Source of the DNA: Serratia marcescens
GTDB lineage: Bacteria > Pseudomonadota > Gammaproteobacteria > Enterobacterales > Enterobacteriaceae
DNA length: 64,000 nucleotides
Assembly: GCF_029846115.1 (NCBI RefSeq)
Contig: NZ_JARVZZ010000001.1
Coordinates: 2,046,001-2,110,000 of the forward strand
Direction: 5' to 3'
In this document: piece after piece, positions 45,927 through 56,819 of the stretch
Numbering within the stretch: position 1 is the first letter of the stretch
Layout of the letters: every line of letters starts with the position of its first letter
The notes under the pieces: model-generated
The model's database searches: none
The model's input: the letters and a program-made list of their open reading frames with translations, nothing else
What the model was told of the DNA's origin: nothing
Made by a program: the position numbers and the translations under genes

Positions 45927-48355
45927 TCTGGCGCTGGTTCTGGCGCGAATGGCGCTCGCCGTCGCTGCTGATCGTTTGGCTGGCGCTGACGCTCTCCGTC
46001 GCTTGCGTGCTGGCGCTGGGCAGCATCAGCGATCGCATGGACAAAGGGCTCAGCCAGCAGAGCCGCGACTTTATCGCCGGCGATCGGGTGCTGCGCAGCG
46101 CGCATCCGGTACCGGAAGGCTGGCTGCTGGACGCGCAGCAGCAGGGGCTGAAACTGAGCCGTCAGCTGTCGTTCACCACCATGACCTATGCCGGCGATCG
46201 GCCGCAACTGGCGGACGTGAAAGCCACCGATCTGGCCTATCCGCTGTACGGCAAGCTGGAAACGCGCCCGGCCAACATCAAACCCGAACCGGGCAGCGTG
46301 CTGGTGGCGCCGCGTTTGCTGGCGCTGCTGAACGTGAAAGTGGGGGATTCGCTTGAGGTGGGCGACACCACGCTGCGCATCGCCGGTGAAATCATTCAGG
46401 AGCCGGACGCCGGCTTCAACCCGTTCCAGACCGCGCCGCGCATCATGATCAACCTGGCGGACGTCGATAAGACCGGCGCGGTGCAGCCGGGCAGTCGTTT
46501 GACCTATCGCTACATGTTCGCCGGCGCCGAGCCGGATATTCAGCGTTACGAAGAACGGTTGACGCCGCTGTTGACGCCGGATCAGCGCTGGTTCGGGCTG
46601 CAGGAGTCCGGCAGCGCGCTCGGCAAGTCGCTGCAGCGATCCCAACAGTTCCTGCTGCTGTCGGCCCTGCTGACGCTGCTGTTGTCGATCGCCGCCGTGG
46701 CGGTGGCGATGAGCCACTATTGCCGCAGCCGCTACGATCTGATCGCGGTGCTGAAAACCCTCGGCGCCGGGCGCGGCGCGCTGCGTAAGCTGATCGTCGG
46801 CCAGTGGCTGGCGGTGATGGCGCTGGCGGCGGTGTGTGGCGGGGGGATCGGGCTGGCGTTCGAAGCGCTGTTGATTCGCCTGCTGAAGCCGGTGTTGCCG
46901 GCCGCATTGCCCGCCGCCGGCGCCTGGCCGTGGCTGTGGGCGCTCGGCGCGCTGGTGCTGATTTCACTGCTGGTCGGGCTGCGGCCGTACCGTCAGTTGC
47001 TGGCTACCCAGCCGCTGCGGGTGCTGCGCCGCGATGTGGTGGCCAACGTCTGGCCGCTGCGCTACTTCCTGCCGGTGACGGCGGCGGTCGTGGTGGCGCT
47101 GCTGGTGACGCTGATGGGGGCCAGCACACTGCTGTGGGCGATCCTGGCCGGTATGGCGGTGCTGGCGCTGCTGCTGGGCGGCATCGGCTGGGGCAGCCTG
47201 CTGTTGCTGCGACGCATCACGCTCAAGAGCCTGGCGCTGCGGCTGGCGGTCAACCGCCTGCTGCATCAGCCGTGGGTGACCATCAGCCAGCTGGCGGCAT
47301 TTTCGCTGTCGTTCATGCTGCTGGCGCTGCTGTTGGTGCTGCGCGGCGATCTGCTCGAACGCTGGCAGCAACAGCTGCCGCCGGACAGCCCGAACTATTT
47401 CCTGCTCAACATGACCGAGGCGCAGGTGCCGCAGGTGAAAACCTTCCTGCAGCAGCACCAGATCAAGCCGGAAACCTATTATCCGATCGTTCGAGTGCGT
47501 CTGACCGAGATAAACCAGCAGGTGGCGACCGAGCGGGTGCATGAAGACGATCCGGGCGGCGAGGCGGTGAACCGCGAGCTGAACCTGACCTGGTTGGCCG
47601 ATCTGCCGGCTCACAATCCGCTGGTGGCGGGCAGTTGGCCGCCGAAAAGCGGCGAGGTCTCGATGGATGAAGGCATTGCCGGGCGGCTGAAGATCACGCT
47701 GGGCGACACGCTGACCTTCAGCGGCGATACCCAGGCGTTTAGCGCGAAGGTCACCAGCCTGCGCCAGGTGGATTGGGAAAGCCTGAAGCCGAACTTTTAC
47801 TTTATCTTCCCGCCCGGCGCGCTGGACGGCCAGCCGCAGACCTGGCTCACCAGCTTCCGCTACGACGGCGACGGCCAGATGCTGACCCAGCTCAACCGCC
47901 AGTTTCCGACGCTCAGCCTGCTGGATATCGGCGCGATCCTGAAACAGGTCGGCGGCGTGCTGCAGCAGGTCAGCCGCGCGCTGGAAGTGATGGTGGTGCT
48001 GGTGGTGCTGTGCGGCGGCCTGCTGTTGCTGGCGCAGGTGCAGGTCGGCATGCGTCAGCGGCGTCAGGAGCTGGTGGTGTACCGCACGCTGGGGGCCGGC
48101 AAACGGCTGCTGCGCCGCACGCTGTGGTGCGAGTTCGCCCTGCTGGGGCTGGTGGCGGGCATCGCGGCGGCGGTGGGTGCCGAGGCGGCGCTGTGGCTGC
48201 TGCAGAGCCGGGTATTCGACTTCCCGTGGACGCCGACGCCGGTGCTGTGGTGGGCGCTGCCGCTGACCAGCGCGCTGCTGCTGTCGCTGTGCGGCGGTTG
48301 GCTGGGCGTGCGCCTGCTGCGCGGCCGGGCGCTGTTCCGCAGTTATGAGGGCTGA
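45923..48355 (+). CDS. ybbP: FtsX-like ABC permease YbbP
   Basis: 810 residues (E. coli 804). It has ten predicted membrane segments arranged as two FtsX-type permease units plus a large periplasmic domain, as in MacB/LolC-type mechanotransmission systems. N-terminal helix about 12-33, first FtsX block about 250-420, second near 670-805. ATG 45923 overlaps the ybbA stop (ATGA) and follows GGAGGA. Together YbbA-YbbP form a putative transporter of unknown substrate, possibly connected to the lipid/thioester enzyme TesA next door. Confidence 0.93.
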   Translation: MIWRWFWREWRSPSLLIVWLALTLSVACVLALGSISDRMDKGLSQQSRDFIAGDRVLRSAHPVPEGWLLDAQQQGLKLSRQLSFTTMTYAGDRPQLADVKATDLAYPLYGKLETRPANIKPEPGSVLVAPRLLALLNVKVGDSLEVGDTTLRIAGEIIQEPDAGFNPFQTAPRIMINLADVDKTGAVQPGSRLTYRYMFAGAEPDIQRYEERLTPLLTPDQRWFGLQESGSALGKSLQRSQQFLLLSALLTLLLSIAAVAVAMSHYCRSRYDLIAVLKTLGAGRGALRKLIVGQWLAVMALAAVCGGGIGLAFEALLIRLLKPVLPAALPAAGAWPWLWALGALVLISLLVGLRPYRQLLATQPLRVLRRDVVANVWPLRYFLPVTAAVVVALLVTLMGASTLLWAILAGMAVLALLLGGIGWGSLLLLRRITLKSLALRLAVNRLLHQPWVTISQLAAFSLSFMLLALLLVLRGDLLERWQQQLPPDSPNYFLLNMTEAQVPQVKTFLQQHQIKPETYYPIVRVRLTEINQQVATERVHEDDPGGEAVNRELNLTWLADLPAHNPLVAGSWPPKSGEVSMDEGIAGRLKITLGDTLTFSGDTQAFSAKVTSLRQVDWESLKPNFYFIFPPGALDGQPQTWLTSFRYDGDGQMLTQLNRQFPTLSLLDIGAILKQVGGVLQQVSRALEVMVVLVVLCGGLLLLAQVQVGMRQRRQELVVYRTLGAGKRLLRRTLWCEFALLGLVAGIAAAVGAEAALWLLQSRVFDFPWTPTPVLWWALPLTSALLLSLCGGWLGVRLLRGRALFRSYEG

Positions 48356-48708
48356 TCTTGCTATCGCAGGTCTGTTGCCGCCAGGCGTGGCCGGGCCTGC
48401 CGTTTTTTCGCGCGTTACTGGCGCTATTCATCTTCATGCCCACCCTGAGTGAAATCGATTACATTTATGTCATGTCGATACGGCTGCCGTTAATCATCGG
48501 TGCAACGGGTATCGGGTCAGTCTCGCCTGTTTTATGCATTAATTTAGAGTTTTATGCATAAATCAAGTGACTTTGTCGCCTTAAAAAACAGCGCATCCAT
48601 TTTTAATAGGGTGTAATCGTTTTCACTAATGTGATCGCACTCACTTATCTCCGACGCATTGCCTCCTATCATGTCGCACACTGATGACCGTTTTCTCCTG
48701 GAGGCTGT
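48356..48708 (+). promoter_or_regulatory. galP control region: CRP site, two Gal operators, -10
   Basis: 353 bases without a gene. GTGTAATCGTTTTCAC at 48611-48626 is a perfect GalR/GalS operator. GTGAAATCGATTACAT at 48449-48464 matches in 14 of 16 positions. A CRP site (TGTGA-TCGCAC-TCACT) is at 48630-48645. TATCAT at 48667-48672 would be the -10, giving a start near 48679 with CRP centred at about -41.5 and the near operator at about -60. This is the layout of a class-II CRP promoter with a looping-type upstream operator. Confidence 0.8.
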
Positions 48709-50115
48709 ATGAGCGATACCGTCAAAGTTACACCGGCGGAGAAAAGCCCGACCCATGTCGGCATGACTTTTTTCGTCTGTTTTTTAGCCGCGTTGGCCGG
48801 CCTGTTGTTCGGTCTGGATATCGGCGTAATCGCCGGCGCTCTGCCGTTTATTACCGACACATTTCAGATCACCAGCTCTCAGCAGGAGTGGGTGGTCAGC
48901 TCAATGATGTTTGGCGCCGCCGTCGGTGCCATCGGCAGCGGTTGGATGAACTTCCGGCTGGGGCGCAAATACAGTTTGATGATCGGCGCCATCCTGTTCG
49001 TGGCGGGATCGCTGTGTTCTGCGTTCGCCCCCAACGTGGAGGTCCTGATCGTTTCACGCATTCTGCTGGGATTGGCGGTGGGTATCGCTTCTTATACTGC
49101 GCCGATTTATCTCTCTGAAATCGCGCCGGAAAAAATCCGTGGCAGCATGATCTCGATGTATCAATTGATGATCACCATTGGTATTTTGGCGGCTTACCTG
49201 TCTGATACGGCGTTCAGCTATACCGGTGCCTGGCGCTGGATGTTGGGCGTCATCACCATCCCGGCGGGGCTGTTGTTGGTCGGCGTGTTCTTTTTACCTG
49301 ACAGCCCGCGGTGGTTGGCCTCGCGCAATCGTCATGAGCAGGCGCGTCAGGTGTTGGAGAAGCTGCGCGACAGCAGTGCCCAGGCGCAGTATGAGCTGAA
49401 TGAAATTCGTGAAAGCCTCAAACTGAAGCAAAGCGGTTGGGCGTTGTTCAAAGGCAATAAAAATTTCCGCCGCGCGGTTTTCCTTGGCATTCTTCTCCAG
49501 GTGATGCAGCAGTTCACCGGGATGAACGTCACCATGTATTACGCGCCGAAGATTTTCGGTCTGGCGGGCTTCGCCAGTACGGAACAGCAGATGTGGGGCA
49601 CGGTGATCGTCGGTTTGGTCAACGTGCTGGCCACCTTTATCGCTATTGGACTGGTCGATCGCTGGGGCCGCAAACCCACCCTGATCCTCGGGTTTATCGT
49701 GATGGCTGTCGGCATGGGGGCGCTGGGAACCATGATGAACATCGGCATGAACTCGGCGGCGGAGCAATATTTCGCCATCGTCATGCTACTGATGTTTATC
49801 GTCGGCTTTGCCATGAGCGCCGGCCCGTTGATTTGGGTGCTGTGCTCAGAGATCCAGCCATTGAAAGGCCGCGATTTCGGCATCACCTGTTCCACCGCCA
49901 CTAACTGGATCGCCAATATGATCGTGGGGGCGACATTCCTGACCATGCTGAATTCGTTGGGTAGCGCTCACACCTTTTGGGTCTACGCGGGGCTTAACGT
50001 GCTGTTTGTTTTCATCACGCTGGCGCTAATCCCGGAAACCAAAAATATTTCGCTGGAACACATTGAACGCAATCTGATGGCCGGCAAACCGTTGCGTAAC
50101 ATCGGCTCACGTTGA
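48709..50115 (+). CDS. galP: Galactose:proton symporter GalP
   Basis: 468 residues (E. coli 464), 12 membrane segments of the MFS sugar porter family. Sugar-porter motifs are visible: RLGRKYS after helix 2, PESPRW-type segment DSPRWLA near 200, QQFTGMN near 267-273 (sugar-binding) and DRWGRKP near 322. It imports galactose and glucose with a proton. Located between ybbP and purK, whereas E. coli galP is elsewhere. Regulation by CRP-cAMP and GalR/GalS is readable upstream. Confidence 0.95.
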   Translation: MSDTVKVTPAEKSPTHVGMTFFVCFLAALAGLLFGLDIGVIAGALPFITDTFQITSSQQEWVVSSMMFGAAVGAIGSGWMNFRLGRKYSLMIGAILFVAGSLCSAFAPNVEVLIVSRILLGLAVGIASYTAPIYLSEIAPEKIRGSMISMYQLMITIGILAAYLSDTAFSYTGAWRWMLGVITIPAGLLLVGVFFLPDSPRWLASRNRHEQARQVLEKLRDSSAQAQYELNEIRESLKLKQSGWALFKGNKNFRRAVFLGILLQVMQQFTGMNVTMYYAPKIFGLAGFASTEQQMWGTVIVGLVNVLATFIAIGLVDRWGRKPTLILGFIVMAVGMGALGTMMNIGMNSAAEQYFAIVMLLMFIVGFAMSAGPLIWVLCSEIQPLKGRDFGITCSTATNWIANMIVGATFLTMLNSLGSAHTFWVYAGLNVLFVFITLALIPETKNISLEHIERNLMAGKPLRNIGSR

Positions 50116-50127
50116 TCTTTGCGGCAA

Positions 50128-50160
50128 TAAAAAAGGTTCAGCCTGGGCTGAACCTTCTTC
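50128..50160. terminator. Bidirectional terminator between galP and purK
   Basis: AAAAAAGGTTCAGCC-TGG-GCTGAACCTTCTTCTTTT: A-run, 10-base stem and T-rich tail in the convergent gap. Confidence 0.88.
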
Positions 50161-50179
50161 TTTTCGGCGGTGTAAACCG

Positions 50180-51247
50180 TTAAGCCAGCTTCTGCTGTGC
50201 CCAGGCCAGCCCGCTTTGGTATTCGCCCGGCAGCAGCGGCGCCAGCGCCTGCAGTGCCTGGCGCAGATCGGCGGCGCTCGGGTCGTTCAGATTGAGATGG
50301 CCGACCTTGCGGCCCGGGCGCACCTCTTTCTCATACCAGTGCAGATGCACCAGCGGCAGCGACAGCCACTGTTCGTTGACGGCGGTGCCGATCAGGTTGA
50401 CCATCACCGACGGTGTGCTCACCACCGGCTGCGGCAACGGCAGGCCGAGGATGGCGCGCAGATGCAGTTCGAACTGGCTGATGGACGCGCCGTTTTGCGT
50501 CCAGTGGCCGCTGTTGTGCACGCGCGGCGCCAGTTCGTTGATCAGAAGCCGATCGCCGACGATAAAGCACTCCATCGCCATTACGCCGACGTAGTTCAGC
50601 TCGTTCAGGATCGCCGCCAGCATCTGCTCGGCCTGTTGCTGCAGCGCCGCGTTGGGCTGCGGCAGCGCCACGCTGGTGCGCAGGATGCCGTCTTCATGCA
50701 GGTTGTGGGTCAGCGGGTAGAATACCGAACGGCCGTCGTGGCCGCGTGCGCCCACCAGCGATACTTCGCCGGAGAAATTGATGCCTTGCTCGACGATGCA
50801 CTCGCCATAGGCGTCGGCCGGCAGTTCGGCTTCCTGGCCCGGACGCAAACGCCATTGGCCGCGGCCGTCATAGCCGCCGACTCGGCGTTTGACGATCGCC
50901 AACTCGCCCAGCGAAGCGAATACCTGCGGCCATTCGGCGGCGCTCGCCAGCAGCTGCCACGGCGCGGTCGCCAGGCCGAGCTGGTCGAGCAGCTGTTTTT
51001 GCGTCAGGCGATCCGCCAGACGCGGAAAGATGTCGCGGTTGACGAAGGCGCTGTGGGTCGCCAACTCGCGCGTCAGCGCGGTTTCCGGCCAGCGTTCGAT
51101 CTCGGCGGTAATGACGCTGTTCTGATACGGCACCGCCTCGGGCTCGGCATCGATGCCGACAGGGTAGACGGCAATGCCCAGCGGTTCGCCGGCCTGGCGC
51201 AGCATGCGCCCCAGTTGGCCGTTGCCCAGTACGCAAACCGGCTTCAT
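50180..51247 (-). CDS. purK: N5-carboxyaminoimidazole ribonucleotide synthase PurK
   Basis: 355 residues, as in E. coli. ATP-grasp enzyme of de novo purine synthesis; it carboxylates AIR at N5 using bicarbonate and ATP. N-terminal GNGQLGRM (8-15); ATP-grasp landmarks [13 protein letters not shown] near 119-131 and [14 protein letters not shown] near 236-249. Start overlaps the purE stop by 4 bases (ATGA), so the two are translationally coupled. Confidence 0.97.
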   Translation of the reverse strand: MKPVCVLGNGQLGRMLRQAGEPLGIAVYPVGIDAEPEAVPYQNSVITAEIERWPETALTRELATHSAFVNRDIFPRLADRLTQKQLLDQLGLATAPWQLLASAAEWPQVFASLGELAIVKRRVGGYDGRGQWRLRPGQEAELPADAYGECIVEQGINFSGEVSLVGARGHDGRSVFYPLTHNLHEDGILRTSVALPQPNAALQQQAEQMLAAILNELNYVGVMAMECFIVGDRLLINELAPRVHNSGHWTQNGASISQFELHLRAILGLPLPQPVVSTPSVMVNLIGTAVNEQWLSLPLVHLHWYEKEVRPGRKVGHLNLNDPSAADLRQALQALAPLLPGEYQSGLAWAQQKLA

Positions 51248-51768
51248 GCGTCCTCCCGCGGATCGGGGTGGTTCAAGACGTCTTCGGTCTGTGCCTGACG
51301 CCAGTCCGCCAAACGTTGTGCCAATGCGGCATCGTGCAGCGCCAGGATCTGCATCGCCAGCAGCCCGGCGTTGGCGGCGCCGGCTTTGCCGATCGCCAGC
51401 GTGCCCACCGGAATGCCGCGCGGCATCTGGACGATGGAGTACAGGCTGTCTACGCCGCTCAGCGCGGCGCTTTGCACCGGCACGCCCAGCACCGGCACCA
51501 GGGTTTTCGCCGCCAGCATGCCCGGCAGGTGCGCCGCACCGCCGGCGCCGGCGATGATCACGTCAAAACCGTTGGCGGTAGCCTGCTCGGCGAAGCTGAA
51601 CAGCTTGTCCGGCGTGCGGTGAGCGGAAACGACTTCGACATGGAAGGGGACATCGAGCTGGGTCAGGACTTCGGCGGCGAACTGCATGGTGGCCCAGTCA
51701 CTTTTCGATCCCATTACAATTGCGATTTTCGCCCCGGTAGTGGCGGCTGAAGCGGCGTTGGCTCCCAT
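51244..51768 (-). CDS. purE: N5-CAIR mutase PurE
   Basis: 174 residues (E. coli 169). It moves the carboxyl group of N5-CAIR to C4, the step after PurK. MGSKSDW near 19-25, SAHRTPD near 50-56 and [11 protein letters not shown] near 78-88 form the nucleotide-binding pocket. ATG 51768 gives a normal N-terminus; the extension to 51843 is not conserved. A PurR-type box lies about 80 bases upstream. Confidence 0.96.
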   Translation of the reverse strand: MGANAASAATTGAKIAIVMGSKSDWATMQFAAEVLTQLDVPFHVEVVSAHRTPDKLFSFAEQATANGFDVIIAGAGGAAHLPGMLAAKTLVPVLGVPVQSAALSGVDSLYSIVQMPRGIPVGTLAIGKAGAANAGLLAMQILALHDAALAQRLADWRQAQTEDVLNHPDPREDA

Positions 51769-51847
51769 GGGTGTAAGGCTCCTGTGATTTTTCTGGCGTC
51801 GGCTGAGGGCCGAATGAGGGCGTAGAGCATACCATGAGCGCACGGCG

Positions 51848-51863
51848 AGGAAAACGGTTGCGT
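51848..51863. promoter_or_regulatory. PurR-like box upstream of purEK
   Basis: AGGAAAACGGTTGCGT matches the PurR operator (ACGAAAACGTTTGCGT orientation) in 14 of 16 bases and lies where the E. coli purEK operator is found. It overlaps the space between purE and the convergent end of lpxH. Confidence 0.65.
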
Positions 51864-51917
51864 CGCCGGTTTTCAGCGCCGAAAGCGCGAATTTTCACTC
51901 GCGCGCCAGCCCGGGGC

Positions 51918-52640
51918 TCAGAATGGGAATTGGATCAGCTCGACGGCGTCGGCGCTGACTTTGATCATCGATCCTTCGACGTGCCAGGCGCCCAGCACCG
52001 CGCGATGGGCTTCGCCGTTGCTCAACGCCAGCCGGTGCACCGCCGGGCGATGGGTATGGCCGTGGATCATCCAGTGCACGTCGTGGTGCAGCATCGTCTG
52101 TTCGACTGCCTGCGGGTTGACGTCCATGATGGCGTCCGACTTGCCCTGGTTGGATTGCTGGCTGCGGGCGCGCATGTTGGCGGCGATCTTCAGTCGCCAG
52201 CGCAGCGGCAGCGCGAGGAACAGTTTTTGAATCAGCGGGTTGTGCACTTTACGGCGGAATTGCTGATAGGCTTGATCGTCGGTGCACAGGGTGTCGCCGT
52301 GCAGGATCAGGATCCTGCGGCCGTACAGCTCCAGCACTTTTTCTTCCGGCAGCAGCTGCATGCCGCTGGCGCGAGCGAAGCGCTTGCCGAGCAGAAAATC
52401 GCGGTTGCCGTGGATGAAGTAGCAGGGCACGCCGGCCTGTTGCAGCGCTTTCAGCGCCGCGGCGATCTCCGCGTGCAGCGGCTCGGGATCGTCGTCGCCG
52501 ATCCAGGCTTCAAACAGGTCGCCAAGGATGTACAGCGCGTCGGCGTGCACCGCTTCGCGCCGTAAAAAACGCAGAAAACCGGCAGTGATTGCCGGTTCCT
52601 GTGCGCACAAGTGCAGATCTGCGATGAACAGCGTACTCAT
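51918..52640 (-). CDS. lpxH: UDP-2,3-diacylglucosamine diphosphatase LpxH
   Basis: 240 residues, as in E. coli. Calcineurin-like phosphoesterase that cleaves UDP-2,3-diacylglucosamine to lipid X and UMP in lipid A synthesis at the inner membrane. Metal-binding motifs in order: IADLHLC (Asp8, His10), GDLFEAW (41-47), HGNRDFL (near 78-84), HGD and the C-terminal HGHTHRP near 195-201. It follows ppiB with a 10-base gap, probably in one transcript. Confidence 0.97.
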   Translation of the reverse strand: MSTLFIADLHLCAQEPAITAGFLRFLRREAVHADALYILGDLFEAWIGDDDPEPLHAEIAAALKALQQAGVPCYFIHGNRDFLLGKRFARASGMQLLPEEKVLELYGRRILILHGDTLCTDDQAYQQFRRKVHNPLIQKLFLALPLRWRLKIAANMRARSQQSNQGKSDAIMDVNPQAVEQTMLHHDVHWMIHGHTHRPAVHRLALSNGEAHRAVLGAWHVEGSMIKVSADAVELIQFPF

Positions 52641-52650
52641 GCAGCCGCGA

Positions 52651-53145
52651 TTACTCGCTGACGGTCACGCTGTTGATCACGACGTCTTCTACCGGTACGT
52701 CCTGGTGCATGCCGCTGCGGCCGGTTTTCACGCCTTTGATCTTGTTGACCACGTCCATGCCTTCAACCACTTCAGCGAACACGCAGTAGCCCCAGCCCTG
52801 CACGTTTTCGCCGCGGAAGTTCAGGAAGTCGTTGTCAGCCACGTTGATGAAGAACTGTGCGGTGGCGGAGTGCGGATCGTTGGTACGCGCCATTGCCAGG
52901 GTACCGATGGTGTTTTTCAGACCGTTGTTGGCTTCGTTCTTGATGGTCGCGTTGGTCGCTTTCTGGTTCATGCCCGGCTCGAAACCGCCGCCCTGGATCA
53001 TGAAGCCGTTGATCACACGGTGGAAGATGGTGTTGTCGTAGAAACCGGCGCGGCAGTAGTTCAGGAAGTTTTCAACGGTAACCGGCGCTTTGTCAGCAAA
53101 GGTCTTGATAACGATATCGCCGTGATTGGTGTGGAAAGTAACCAT
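52651..53145 (-). CDS. ppiB: Peptidyl-prolyl cis-trans isomerase B (cyclophilin PpiB)
   Basis: 164 residues, as in E. coli. Cytosolic cyclophilin accelerating proline isomerisation. Characteristic segments: [15 protein letters not shown] (near 41-55), [10 protein letters not shown] near 80-89, and [10 protein letters not shown] near 95-104. It is divergent from cysS across a 309-base gap and precedes lpxH. Confidence 0.97.
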   Translation of the reverse strand: MVTFHTNHGDIVIKTFADKAPVTVENFLNYCRAGFYDNTIFHRVINGFMIQGGGFEPGMNQKATNATIKNEANNGLKNTIGTLAMARTNDPHSATAQFFINVADNDFLNFRGENVQGWGYCVFAEVVEGMDVVNKIKGVKTGRSGMHQDVPVEDVVINSVTVSE

Positions 53146-53454
53146 AGTTTTAATCCTAACAAGGTGAAGTGAGACGTCACGTAAAGCGAGTGAACATTCA
53201 GACCGCCCTTATAACATATCCGCCCCAGCGAGTCAGCAGCGGCTCAACCGCGCACTGTCTGTGGTAATCGCGTAGTTGTTATATTATAACAATTACGTCG
53301 GCCGCTGAATTTCGTGCATTTTATTCGCGTGAAGTCAGCAAAGCATGGCCTTAACCTTGCAATAGATCAGGCTTCAGGTTTCAATACGCTACCGGGCGGA
53401 AAACCTGAAGCCCGGTTATCTTTTTTGTTATCACGCACACCACGGAATCTCCCG
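53146..53454. promoter_or_regulatory. ppiB-cysS divergent region with palindrome and leader hairpin
   Basis: At 53276-53292 TTGTTATATTATAACAA is a perfect palindrome that also supplies TATAAT on the minus strand. On the plus strand GGCTTCAGGTTT (53370-53381) pairs exactly with AAACCTGAAGCC (53401-53412). CGGTTATCTTTTTTG follows, so an intrinsic-terminator-like structure sits about 40 bases before the cysS start codon. Nothing else gene-like is seen; a 15-20 codon reading frame from the GTG at 53314 is not cysteine rich. Confidence 0.6.
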
Positions 53455-54840
<1,386 letters not shown>

Positions 54841-54860
54841 TCCGGCCGCAGGGAAAAACA

Positions 54861-54888
54861 AAAAAGGCGCTGAATTCAGCGCCTTTTT
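54861..54888. terminator. Bidirectional terminator between cysS and ybcJ
   Basis: AAAAAGGCGCTGAATTCAGCGCCTTTTT, a perfect palindrome with A-run and T-run. Confidence 0.9.
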
Positions 54889-54901
54889 CTATGGCTGCGG
54901 G

Positions 54902-55114
54902 TTAGGGTTTAACCACGACCTTGCCGCCGTTGAACTCCACTACCTGATCGGCGACGATCTTGCAGCGCTTACGGGTTTCGACCTTGCCGTCGACTTTCAC
55001 CCGCCCTTCGGCGATGACTTCTTTGGCGCCGCCGCCGCTTTCACACCAGCCCTGGAACTTCAGCAGATCGCACAGTTCGACGTGGGGATGATTGTCCAGA
55101 TTGAAAATTTCCAT
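54902..55114 (-). CDS. ybcJ: S4-like RNA-binding protein YbcJ
   Basis: 70 residues, the same family and size as E. coli YbcJ. An S4-type fold is indicated by LLKFQGWCESGGGAKEVI followed by a basic KVDGKVETRKRCK strand. In vivo target is unknown. It lies 10 bases downstream of folD, probably co-transcribed. Confidence 0.93.
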   Translation of the reverse strand: MEIFNLDNHPHVELCDLLKFQGWCESGGGAKEVIAEGRVKVDGKVETRKRCKIVADQVVEFNGGKVVVKP

Positions 55115-55124
55115 ACTGCCTTAC

Positions 55125-55991
55125 TTATTTAGGTTGAACGTCGTGATATTCCTCGCAGGCCTGCAAGGTATTTTGGATCAGTGTAGCAACGGTCATCGGG
55201 CCAACGCCACCCGGCACCGGGGTGATGTAGGCGGCGCGCTCGCTGGCGGCGTCGAAATCGACGTCGCCCACCACTTTACCGCTTTCCAAGCGGTTGATGC
55301 CGACGTCCACCACGATGGCGCCCGGTTTGATCCAGTCGCCCGGAATGAAGCCCGGCTTACCGACCGCCACCACCAGCAGATCGGCGTTCTCGACGTGATG
55401 ACGCAGATTCTTGGTGAAGCGGTGGGTGACGGTGGTGGTGCAGCCGGCCAGCAGCAGCTCCATGCTCATCGGGCGGCCGACGATGTTGGACGCGCCGACC
55501 ACCACGGCGTTCAGGCCGTAGGTATCGATGTTATAACGCTCCAGCAGGGTGACGATGCCGCGCGGCGTGCACGGGCGCAGCTTAGGGGCGCGCTGGCACA
55601 GGCGGCCGACGTTGTATGGGTGGAAGCCGTCGACGTCTTTGTCCGGGTGGATGCGTTCCAGCACCTTGACGTTATCGATGCCGGCCGGCAGCGGCAGCTG
55701 CACCAGAATGCCGTCGATTTCCTCATCGGCGTTCAGCTGGTCGATCAACGCCAGCAGCTCGGCTTCACTGGTGGCAGCGGGCAGGTCGTAGGAGCGGGAA
55801 AGGAAGCCGACTTCATCGCAGGCGCGGCGCTTGCTGGCGACGTAAATTTGCGAAGCCGGGTTCTCGCCGACCAGCACAACCGCCAGCCCTGGGGCGCGTT
55901 TGCCGGCCGCCAGACGTTGTTTCACTTGCTCAGCCACTTCGTTTCTAACCTGCTGCGCAATCGTTTTACCATCAATAATCTTTGCTGACAT
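55125..55991 (-). CDS. folD: Methylenetetrahydrofolate dehydrogenase/cyclohydrolase FolD
   Basis: 288 residues, as in E. coli. Bifunctional cytosolic enzyme interconverting 5,10-methylene-, methenyl- and 10-formyl-tetrahydrofolate with NADP. Catalytic Lys in [13 protein letters not shown] (Lys near 54), VQLPLP near 98-103 and PCTPRG near 139-144, with the NADP site [10 protein letters not shown] near 166-175. The stop is followed after 10 bases by ybcJ. Confidence 0.97.
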   Translation of the reverse strand: MSAKIIDGKTIAQQVRNEVAEQVKQRLAAGKRAPGLAVVLVGENPASQIYVASKRRACDEVGFLSRSYDLPAATSEAELLALIDQLNADEEIDGILVQLPLPAGIDNVKVLERIHPDKDVDGFHPYNVGRLCQRAPKLRPCTPRGIVTLLERYNIDTYGLNAVVVGASNIVGRPMSMELLLAGCTTTVTHRFTKNLRHHVENADLLVVAVGKPGFIPGDWIKPGAIVVDVGINRLESGKVVGDVDFDAASERAAYITPVPGGVGPMTVATLIQNTLQACEEYHDVQPK

Positions 55992-56196
55992 CAGTGTGGA
56001 AATCCATCAATTAAGAAAAGCGGGGATGCCGCTATTCTGGCAGAAGCTGAGCGCGCTGTCAGGCGCAGAATCACCCTCGCGACCGTTGCCGGCGGCGATT
56101 TACGCTTTTTTTATGCCCGCCTCAGGATCCTCTACGCCATTTTTACCTGCATTTGCATACGCTGGGGCCATACACAGGGCGAAAGAGGGCAGGATC

Positions 56197-56406
56197 ATGA
56201 GAGCGATAACCCGGCTTTATCCGTTGCATCACCAGCCTGGCGAGCAACCGGTGGAGCCTAAACATGTGGGAGAAACGGTGTTCGATTCTTCGCTGCATCC
56301 GGCGGACAGCGCGCAACTCACCGCGCTGCATCAGCTCGGTAAGCATGAAGGAGCGCCGTCGTGGCGGGCGCGCTTGAGCGCGCTGTGGCGGAGGCTGTGC
56401 GCATGA
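56197..56406 (+). CDS. Small ORF of unknown function (first of a coupled pair)
   Basis: A 69-codon reading frame from ATG 56197, with GGGCAGG just before it. The product is soluble-looking, begins MRAITRLYPLHH and has a basic, Trp-rich C-terminus (SWRARLSALWRRLCA). I do not recognise a family. The stop overlaps the start of the next ORF (ATGA, 56403-56406), which argues that both are translated. It lies in the folD-argU gap, where other enterobacteria differ. Confidence 0.5.
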   Translation: MRAITRLYPLHHQPGEQPVEPKHVGETVFDSSLHPADSAQLTALHQLGKHEGAPSWRARLSALWRRLCA

Positions 56407-56723
56407 AGGGCTGCGCCTGGGTAGGCTGCACGCTATTGTTGGTTTGGGCGCCGTGGAGCCAGGCTTCTTTAAACAGCGCACGCCCTGACGCTACACTGGG
56501 GGAAAGGATGGCGACGACCTGCAACGCACGGGGGGTTGAGCTTGCGGATTGGGGTAACATCGCCGCGGTGGTGCAGTCAGCTCACCTTTGCCGGTGGCGG
56601 GGCGACGTGCGGCAGTGGTCTGAACGCGCGCCGATTTACGTAGGCGTCGGTCTGGTTCAGCATCGTGGCGACCGGTTGACGGGAACCCTCGCCGCGCGGG
56701 CGCTGGCGGAAAAAACGCCATAA
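56403..56723 (+). CDS. Small putative secreted protein (second of a coupled pair)
   Basis: A 106-codon frame with a signal-peptide-like start: Lys at position 2, hydrophobic CTLLLVWAP, and a possible cleavage site after SQA (position 21). The mature part has two cysteines (TTCNARG, HLCRWRG). I do not recognise it. It overlaps the preceding ORF by 4 bases. Reading frames on the opposite strand (56143-56790) are also open, as is common in GC-rich DNA, so coding status is supported mainly by the coupling and the N-terminus. Confidence 0.5.
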   Translation: MKGCAWVGCTLLLVWAPWSQASLNSARPDATLGERMATTCNARGVELADWGNIAAVVQSAHLCRWRGDVRQWSERAPIYVGVGLVQHRGDRLTGTLAARALAEKTP

Positions 56724-56757
56724 AGCACGGCCGCCGCCGTAACGTCATGAAAAGGCA

Positions 56758-56785
56758 TTGACTCGCTAACCTCTGACCGTATAAT
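56758..56785 (+). promoter_or_regulatory. Sigma-70 promoter of argU
   Basis: TTGACT (56758-56763) and a perfect TATAAT (56780-56785) with a 16-base spacer, ending 34 bases before the mature tRNA. A GC-rich stretch follows, as in stable-RNA promoters. Confidence 0.85.
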
Positions 56786-56819
56786 CCCAACCCGCAGCCG
56801 CAGGTTGCCGCATCTCAAT

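Noticed and set aside
56143..56790. Minus-strand frames opposite the small gene pair by argU
   Set aside because: They lack ribosome sites and membrane or domain features, and overlap each other in different frames. The plus-strand pair has coupling and a signal-like N-terminus, so it is preferred.
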